Below are positions 6,643-11,687 of a DNA stretch of 11,687 bases, piece after piece. The notes under the pieces were generated by a model. That model saw only the letters and a list, made by a program, of their open reading frames with translations. It was not told where the DNA came from and did not search any database. Position 1 is the stretch's first letter, and each line of letters begins with the position of its first letter. Source of the DNA: Calditrichia bacterium (lineage in GTDB: Bacteria; Calditrichota; Calditrichia; RBG-13-44-9); assembly GCA_026991005.1 (NCBI GenBank), contig JALXCH010000559.1:1-11687 (forward strand), read 5' to 3'. The translations under genes and the position numbers were made by a program.

Positions 6643-7732
6643 AACAGGGGAGCATCCTCTGCGGGATGCCTACGCGGAGCACATTGTGGAGGAACTGGTT
6701 CGACAGGAACACCAGCAGGTAACAAACGCTGCGGAAATCAACTTTGTACTGAATCTGACCTCCGTCGCCGCACCGGGCATTTTTCGGCGCAACTCCCGGG
6801 CTATCTTCGTGGTCAGTCTGGTGGTGGCCGAAAAGCCTTACGCCAACCTGCGCGCCATCTGCTACCAGACCCTGGTACGCACTCTGGCCAACCTGCTCAT
6901 CTGCATCGTACCGGAAAATTCCGGAAAACCCGTGGGTAGTACCTTACCTCCAGCGCAAGTCTATTTCACCACTCCCGAAGCCGGATTCTACCGCTTGCCC
7001 TTCCAGCCAGAGCGAATTTACCAGCGCATGCTCCCCATTGTCGGTGCCCGCTTTGCCATCGAGAACAGCTTTACGGTGGACCTCCCGCGCCGCTGCTGGA
7101 AGAATACTCCGGTGGTGGAGCAAATCCGGCGCTACGGTCGGGAGCTGGATGAACTGGGAGTATTGCCGGCGCCTTTCCCGCTGCGCCAGTTCTTGAGTCC
7201 CGAGGACCTGGAACACCTGTACCACCTGTTTCAGGTAAAAGGGCTTAGTTACGGCAATCTTAGCGCCCGGGAATCGATTCCCGAGCTGGGGGAAACCACC
7301 TTCTGGATGACTGCCCGGGGGATTAACAAAGCGCGCATCGGGGCAATCGGTCGGGAGGTGTTGCTGGTGAAGGGGGTGGATGAAGAAAGAGGCGCGGTGC
7401 TGGTAAGTGTGCCGCCGGATTATGATCCCCGGGCGCGCGTTTCTGTGGATGCGGTGGAACACGCCCTGATTTACCGGGAATTCCCCCGGGTGGGCGCCAT
7501 TGTCCATGTGCATGCCTGGATGAAAGGGGTGCTGAGCACCCGGCAGAATCACCCCTGCGGTACAGTAGAACTGGCACAGGAAGTGGTAGCGCTGCTGCGG
7601 CGTACTCCGGAACCCCACCGCGCGGTGGTGGGACTGAAAAATCACGGGTTGACCATCACCGGACCCAGCCTGGAGGAAATTTTCCAGCGCATCCGCGGGC
7701 AACTCATTCGGGAAGTTCCCATGGTGGCCTGA
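6623..7732 (+). CDS. Class II aldolase/adducin-like protein with unrecognised N-terminal extension
   Basis: Residues about 165-369 of this 369-residue protein form a class II aldolase/adducin (FucA/AraD-like) domain. These are zinc enzymes that cleave or epimerise phosphorylated sugars and related hydroxy compounds. Seen are GLSYGNLSAR (207-216), TARGINK (230-236, where relatives have T-x-S-G), the metal-binding VHVHAW (H295, H297) and GLKNHGLTITG (H341). The catalytic acid, usually Glu four residues before the helix His, appears to be Asp276. Residues 1-165 are not part of the usual roughly 210-residue aldolase and I do not recognise them; they contain strand-like hydrophobic stretches (41-50, 59-69) and a leucine-rich helix (76-97) but no clear signal peptide. 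The gene is last in a tight three-gene operon with the lipid kinase and methyltransferase, with no usable gap before it. It may act on a phosphorylated product of the kinase. The fold call is firm; the reaction is inference. Confidence 0.82.
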   Translation: MKFLVHKTGEHPLRDAYAEHIVEELVRQEHQQVTNAAEINFVLNLTSVAAPGIFRRNSRAIFVVSLVVAEKPYANLRAICYQTLVRTLANLLICIVPENSGKPVGSTLPPAQVYFTTPEAGFYRLPFQPERIYQRMLPIVGARFAIENSFTVDLPRRCWKNTPVVEQIRRYGRELDELGVLPAPFPLRQFLSPEDLEHLYHLFQVKGLSYGNLSARESIPELGETTFWMTARGINKARIGAIGREVLLVKGVDEERGAVLVSVPPDYDPRARVSVDAVEHALIYREFPRVGAIVHVHAWMKGVLSTRQNHPCGTVELAQEVVALLRRTPEPHRAVVGLKNHGLTITGPSLEEIFQRIRGQLIREVPMVA

Positions 7733-7748
7733 GGTTTAATTAATAACG

Positions 7749-7763
7749 CAGGGGGCCTGTTTC
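7749..7763 (+). terminator. Weak terminator-like hairpin after the operon
   Basis: CAGG (7749-7752) and CCTG (7756-7759) flank GGG, followed by TTTCT. It lies 17 bases after the aldolase-like stop, where a terminator is expected. The stem is only four pairs, so it may not work. Confidence 0.25.
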
Positions 7764-7799
7764 TATAAGGTTCCTGAATGAAAAAAGGGGGGAAAAATC

Positions 7800-8606
7800 A
7801 TGAAAACAATGAGAAAAGCGATGTTGGTTCCTTTCTGGATGTTTGTTTTTGTGGGATGGGTTGGGTTATTCTTGGGATGTAATAAACATTCCACGGAACC
7901 GGAACCCCAACCCCAGATTCACGCAATGGAGGGATTCTGGTTGGGAAGTTTCATGCTCAAAGAGAAAGATTCCACCAATCAGATTGTGGCTTCGGGTGTT
8001 ATTGCACCTACCGGGGAAACGTTTATTCTTACGTTAAGTCCCGAATAGCCATTCTATCGTATTCTCGCTTACGGTGATTTATTCAAAGCAGAGGGTGCAA
8101 TTCAGGGCAACCTGAGTCTCTACGATACTCTGGGAATTTCTTTTGGCATTTTGAACATTTTTAATGGAAGAATATTGAAGACTACCCAGAACGGAAAAAC
8201 GTGGTACAGTCTGGTAGCCCAATTTTCCGGTACGGCTCCACCCTTGCAGGGGCGTGGGGATCTGGTGATGACGGCTCTGGATTCGATGTACCAGCTTGCC
8301 TCATCATTATCGGCAGTGGCCGGGCACTGGGAATATACCGGTGATAATGCGGTGACCTATCTGGATATCAGCAATACAGGTAATTTTTCTGGCGGAAATA
8401 ATTGGGGCTGTCAGTTTGCGGGGAAAATCGAAATCATCGATGCCCGGAAAAATCTGTATAACATTTCCGCCTTTACCATCTCCCAATGTGGTTCGCCCTG
8501 GGATGGCGATTATCGGGGGTTAGCTTTTATTGCCGATGCAGAATTGCATTGGTTGGTAATGAAGCGAAATGAATCATTTGGATTCTTTGTTCCGTTTCAT
8601 AAATGA
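7800..8606 (+). pseudogene. Lipoprotein gene interrupted by one in-frame TAG
   Basis: One frame runs from ATG 7800 to the TGA at 8604-8606, 268 codons, broken only by TAG at 8046-8048 (codon 83). The product starts with a basic, then hydrophobic leader ending in a lipobox-like LFLGC (C27), so it would be a lipoprotein. Asn at +2 suggests outer-membrane rather than inner-membrane retention. A proline/glutamate-rich linker (31-39) leads into a strand-rich fold: GFWLGSFMLKEKDST before the TAG, then AEGAIQGNLSLYDTLGISFG after it. The second half has AGHWEYTG, an NTGNFSGGNNWGCQFAGKIE block and FTISQCGSPWDGDYRGLAF, with two cysteines that could pair. The strong G-run Shine-Dalgarno (7787-7793) is intact. 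If TAG is real, an 82-residue fragment is made; restart inside (TTG 8151) would lack a signal. Function unknown. The frame is otherwise intact, so the break is recent or a sequencing error. Confidence 0.75.
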
Positions 8607-8779
8607 ACGGGTAATGAGCCGTTTGCCACTGGAACTTGAAGGTGTTGGTGGATTGGGTTAATTCCCCGGGTGCAAAATCCTGTTAAAATTGTGGAAGAAA
8701 AGTTGGAGAGATGAGAACGGAAGTTTTATGAAAGGATATTTTGGAGAAGGTCATTTCATTTAAATGTAAGGGTGACATC

Positions 8780-10117
8780 ATGAAACTCAAGTTTTTCTCG
8801 GGAATTGTGATCGTAGGGATGTTGGTGTGTACGGTGCCACAGATGTCATATTCCCAGCAGCGTGGTACCATCGTAACACTGCATCCTCTGGTGGGGGAAA
8901 AGCTTACCCGGGCCGAAAGGGATCGGTTCGGTTTGTTCCCGGAGGTGGAGGGATTCCAGTGGGCGGTATTTCGACAGATGCCAGATGGTAGTTACCATGT
9001 GACCATTGCCTATTTAAAAGATGGTGCGATACACGTTAGAAATCGCAGGTTAACCCGGGAAGAATTTCAACACAACTACGTTGAGGTCGTGAGACGAATT
9101 TTAGAACCAGAAGCGCAATTTAGAAAGCGAGGTAGGGAGGTGGTGATTAAAACTCATTCCGGGGCTTTATTTGCAGGAAAGTTGATGGAGATAAGAAACG
9201 ATTCTCTTTTTTGCTATTACGATCCCCTAAATTTTAAAGCAGTTAGACTGGCAGAGGTAGCAGAAGTTACGCTGGTTAATCGGGTAAACTGGAAACCGGT
9301 GATTTACGGAATCCTGGGTGCTACTGTTATATTAGGAGCTGTTGGTTTGGCCAGTGGAGATGATCCCCCAGGGTGGTTCTCCATGACGGCAACGGAAAAA
9401 GCGGAAGCGGGTGCCATAGCGGGTTTTAGTATCGGTACGGTCGCCAGTATTTTTTACAGCATGGTAAAATCGGTGGATGTAGAAGTACCCATTTCCGAAC
9501 TCTCCCCCGAATTACAGCGCCATTATTTACAAAAAATTATTGAACGGAAATACTCCACTCCAAAAGGAATAGGGGCAAGTATTAACGGTTTGGCATTGTA
9601 CACTCCGGAAGATGGCTTCAGGCCTGGTGTGGAAGGCCGGTTCTCTATTTTCCTGAAGCCCCGGGTTAGCGTGGATATTTGTTATGGCGAATTGATGCAA
9701 AGCAGTGTCCATACCATCAATAGAGATCTGGCTGATAATCAGTATGAAACCAGTTTTGAGAAGACAAACACATTTTACGATTGGCATTATTGGGGAGTTA
9801 GTAGCAGAGTGCAATTAGCCGGGTTCCGTCGCTGGATGCCATTTATGGGATTTGGCGTTTACAAGTTTAGCAAGACAACAACCGAGAATACTCATGTGAC
9901 GAGTATTCTTCATAACTACCCACTACCCGGACAGGAAGCACGGGAAGAGTACGAGAATAAGTGTAAAACCACCGAAAGCTGGGGGGATGTAAGATTATCA
10001 GGTGGAATAAAGGTGCAATTATTCCCCCACCTTTACCTGAAAGGGACGATTGAATTCTCGCCATTTCCTCCTTCATATCCCGGTGGAAAAATTGGATTGC
10101 AGTATTCTTTTCTATGA
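8780..10117 (+). CDS. Secreted envelope protein with LSm-like motif, glycine zipper and barrel-like C-terminus
   Basis: I do not recognise this 445-residue protein as a named gene. It has a Sec signal peptide (MKLKFFSGIV start, cleavage probably after SYS, 23-25). Residues 120-165 read like a small Sm-like beta motif: VVIKTHSGALFAGKLMEIRND, then a strand ending VAEVTLV. Two hydrophobic glycine-rich stretches follow (174-192 and 209-228), the second being GAIAGFSIGTVASIFYSM, a glycine-zipper pattern. From about 265 on, alternating polar/hydrophobic strands rich in aromatics (FSIFLKPRVSVDICYGELMQ) and the C-terminal GKIGLQYSFL look like outer-membrane beta-barrel strands. The start at 8780 is chosen over TTG 8741 because of AAGGGTG at 8768-8774 and the signal peptide it creates. 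It is separated by about 170 bases from the lipoprotein frame, so probably has its own promoter; none is obvious. Location in the outer membrane is inference. Confidence 0.7.
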   Translation: MKLKFFSGIVIVGMLVCTVPQMSYSQQRGTIVTLHPLVGEKLTRAERDRFGLFPEVEGFQWAVFRQMPDGSYHVTIAYLKDGAIHVRNRRLTREEFQHNYVEVVRRILEPEAQFRKRGREVVIKTHSGALFAGKLMEIRNDSLFCYYDPLNFKAVRLAEVAEVTLVNRVNWKPVIYGILGATVILGAVGLASGDDPPGWFSMTATEKAEAGAIAGFSIGTVASIFYSMVKSVDVEVPISELSPELQRHYLQKIIERKYSTPKGIGASINGLALYTPEDGFRPGVEGRFSIFLKPRVSVDICYGELMQSSVHTINRDLADNQYETSFEKTNTFYDWHYWGVSSRVQLAGFRRWMPFMGFGVYKFSKTTTENTHVTSILHNYPLPGQEAREEYENKCKTTESWGDVRLSGGIKVQLFPHLYLKGTIEFSPFPPSYPGGKIGLQYSFL

Positions 10118-10336
10118 ATTTCATGGTGGTCTAGAAAACGTTACAGAAGTTGGTCTGATCAAGAAAAATTAAGGGGAAGGTGGAGAAAGGGGATATAAAG
10201 GAGAATTTATTTTCGGGTGAGTTAGTTGGGTTAACCTCCAGTGAAATTTTTTGCTGTGAATGAAAATTGTGGTTCACCACGGTAAATGATTTAATGGCTT
10301 TGTTTGAGAATTTGGTTGTTTCCAAAGAAAAATTTT

Positions 10337-10342
10337 GAGGAG
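10337..10342 (+). promoter_or_regulatory. Shine-Dalgarno for the 10346/10349 start
   Basis: GAGGAG lies three bases before ATG 10346 and six before ATG 10349. It rules out the upstream TTG at 10304; the second ATG has the better spacing. Confidence 0.65.
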
Positions 10343-10345
10343 AAA

Positions 10346-11086
10346 ATGATGTGGAAGCGTAACCGTTTTTACCTCTGTTGGGTAATGGGAGTTTGTTTCA
10401 TTCTGTTCCAGAGTTGGTGTTGCCTGATTGGAGCGGGAATCGGGGCTCTTGCTTCAGGGAGGGATTCTCTGATCGTCCGTCCCGGGAGTGAGGCGGTGTC
10501 GAAGGTGATTCCGGGAAAAACGGTTCAAATTGCTTTACGGAACGGTTATACTACAACCGGGAAGGTTGAGAAATTGCAAAAAATATCTCCTTCTCAATAT
10601 CGAGCCGTGTACGAAGATTTTCTAAACATCCATTTTTCCACCGTGCATCTTCCTGCACCGGGGGACACTCTGGCTCTTTCCTATCGCGTGGGGCGAAAAG
10701 AGCAGTCAATTTTCCAGGGCTGGGATATGAATGGAATCTGGATTCGGGCACCGGAATCAGGAAGGGAGCTGCTTTTTCCCTATAAAGCACTCAATGGGAT
10801 CAAATGGTCTTCCACCGATTCCCTTTCCATGGATTCCCTGCGTTCGATTCTTGCGCACCAGGCCGTTCCCCGGAGTTCTCGATTAATCATTCGCGGATCG
10901 TCGGGAAAAACCTGGGAGCTTCCGTGGGAAGAGATCAAATTACTGATGATCATTAACAACCGTAATTATGTTTTGCCCGGTTTTCTAATCGGTGCCGCCA
11001 TCGATGCTTATCTTATTTATCAGACACTTACTCTGGATGTAATGCCAGATTCGATTTACCTGGATTTGAATCTTGACCAGAGGTAA
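10346..11086 (+). CDS. Membrane-anchored envelope protein of unknown function
   Basis: I do not recognise this 246-residue protein. Residues 7-38 form a hydrophobic leader with paired cysteines (C25, C26) and a glycine-zipper run LIGAGIGALASGR; the cysteines do not sit in a good lipobox, so it may be an uncleaved anchor or an atypical lipoprotein. Residues 57-75 (GKTVQIALRNGYTTTGKVEK) look like the start of a small beta-barrel of the Sm type, recalling VIKTHSGALFAGKL in the preceding gene. A second such strand pair occurs near LIIRGSSGKTWELPWEEIK in the C-terminal third. A last hydrophobic segment, FLIGAAIDAYLIYQTL, lies near 212-227. The shared elements with the gene before suggest the two belong to one envelope group, although about 230 bases separate them. 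The start is 10346 or 10349, set by GAGGAG. Confidence 0.65.
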   Translation: MMWKRNRFYLCWVMGVCFILFQSWCCLIGAGIGALASGRDSLIVRPGSEAVSKVIPGKTVQIALRNGYTTTGKVEKLQKISPSQYRAVYEDFLNIHFSTVHLPAPGDTLALSYRVGRKEQSIFQGWDMNGIWIRAPESGRELLFPYKALNGIKWSSTDSLSMDSLRSILAHQAVPRSSRLIIRGSSGKTWELPWEEIKLLMIINNRNYVLPGFLIGAAIDAYLIYQTLTLDVMPDSIYLDLNLDQR

Positions 11087-11212
11087 AAGAAATCGCCATC
11101 CCCTCATTCGGTTAGTAGTTGCGCGATAGTTGCGAAATCAGGAGGTGAAGCAGAAAATTTTTGATGATAGAGGATCCATCTGGAAAGAAGTTTAAACTGA
11201 TATTCAACATTT

Positions 11213-11263
11213 TTTAAACCATACTTTACAAAATGTTTGAATTTTTGTAAAGTATGGTTTAAA
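11213..11263. repeat. Perfect 21-bp inverted repeat with 9-base loop
   Basis: The arm at 11213-11233 (begins TTTAAACCATAC) is the exact reverse complement of 11243-11263 (ends GTATGGTTTAAA), with loop TGTTTGAAT at 11234-11242. The repeat ends 23 bases before the ATG of the ATPase gene. Four Ts follow on the + strand. It may be a transcript hairpin, a protein-binding dyad, a bidirectional terminator, or a miniature mobile or REP-like element; sequence alone does not decide. Confidence 0.9.
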
Positions 11264-11286
11264 TTTTGTCCAAAAAAAGTAGCTCG

Positions 11287-11687
11287 ATGGTAGGAAACAA
11301 AATTTATCCCCGTAGTATTCTTCCTCGCATCGAACGGTTTTTAACCACTCCCGATGTGCTGGTTATTGTTGGCGCCCGTCAAACCGGGAAATCCACCCTG
11401 CTAAAACTTCTCATGCAAAAACTGGAACAACCGGTTTATTTTGATCTGGAGGATTTCAAATATCGGGACCTTTGTAATTCCGGGGTGGAGGTGTTCGTTC
11501 AGTATCTCCGGGAGAATCATCTCCTTCGAGAACCAAAAACCTATGTTTTCCTGGATGAGATTCAGCTTCTTAATGATCCCTCTTCTTTTCTAAAATTACT
11601 ACACGACCATTACCCCGATTTAAAGCTGATTGTTACTGGTAGCTCAACGTTTGCCATCCGCAGTAAATTCCGGGACAGTTTGGTGGG
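11287..11687 (+). CDS. DUF4143/AAA_14-type ATPase, 5' part only
   Basis: The visible 133 residues are the N-terminal AAA_14 part of the ATPases usually paired with a DUF4143 C-terminus (typically about 380-430 residues, so around two thirds is missing here). Walker A is GARQTGKS (29-36) and Walker B is TYVFLDEIQ (85-93). The sensor-type strand LIVTGSS (114-120) precedes the SKFRDSLVG segment that opens the next part of this family. These proteins are common in anaerobes and archaea, often in many copies per genome, and their role is not settled. No Shine-Dalgarno is visible before ATG 11287. A long perfect inverted repeat sits directly upstream and may control it. The reading frame is open to the window edge. 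Confidence 0.9.
   Translation, partial: MVGNKIYPRSILPRIERFLTTPDVLVIVGARQTGKSTLLKLLMQKLEQPVYFDLEDFKYRDLCNSGVEVFVQYLRENHLLREPKTYVFLDEIQLLNDPSSFLKLLHDHYPDLKLIVTGSSTFAIRSKFRDSLV

Noticed and set aside
6944..7702. A 252-codon open frame on the minus strand
   Set aside because: It lies opposite the aldolase-like gene, has low-complexity His/Pro/Gly-rich composition and no recognisable domain; it is a by-product of G+C-rich codons.
8046..8048. TAG recoding as an amino acid (for example pyrrolysine)
   Set aside because: TAG is used as the ordinary stop of both genes in 285-4108, and no insertion element or structure is visible after this TAG.
1..11687. CRISPR array, tRNA or rRNA genes, or an insertion sequence with transposase
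   Set aside because: I saw no regularly spaced repeats, no tRNA-like cloverleaf or CCA end, no rRNA conserved blocks and no transposase motif.

Overview
The window looks like a Gram-negative bacterial chromosome segment. It carries a lipoprotein signal peptide, a Sec signal peptide on a beta-barrel-like protein, and polytopic membrane enzymes. The mix of a TrlF-type ATPase, an AlbA-type ATP-binding protein, a DUF4143-type ATPase and glycine-zipper envelope proteins would suit the FCB group or the Calditrichota/KSB1 area. That placement is inference, because no rRNA or other marker gene is present. All genes with support lie on the + strand.

Region 1 (1-4108) is visibly A+T-rich (20 of 60 bases are G/C in 1741-1800). 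It holds two overlapping genes. The first encodes an 892-residue protein with an N-terminal PHP phosphoesterase domain and an SMC/ABC-like ATPase with coiled coils (TrlF type). The second encodes a 385-residue protein with an AlbA_2/Schlafen-like N-terminus and a GHKL-type (HATPase_c_4) C-terminus. Their 13-base overlap and lack of Shine-Dalgarno sequences suggest translational coupling. This pair is the best candidate for a biological conflict (anti-phage) module. Region 2 (4109-4843) has no intact gene. It contains a short frameshifted coding remnant and two small hairpins.

Region 3 (4844-7732) is G+C-richer (35 of 60 in 5101-5160) and holds a tight three-gene operon with strong Shine-Dalgarno sites and overlapping ends. 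The genes encode a diacylglycerol/sphingosine-kinase-family lipid kinase, an ICMT/PEMT-like membrane methyltransferase, and a class II aldolase-like protein with a long N-terminal extension that I do not recognise. Together they look like a lipid-modifying pathway with no obvious textbook equivalent.

Region 4 (7800-11086) encodes envelope proteins: a lipoprotein gene broken by one in-frame TAG, a secreted protein with a small beta-rich motif, a glycine zipper and a barrel-like C-terminus, and a membrane-anchored protein with a related layout. Region 5 (11213-11687) has a perfect 21-bp inverted repeat just upstream of the 5' part of a DUF4143/AAA_14-type ATPase gene, which runs off the window.
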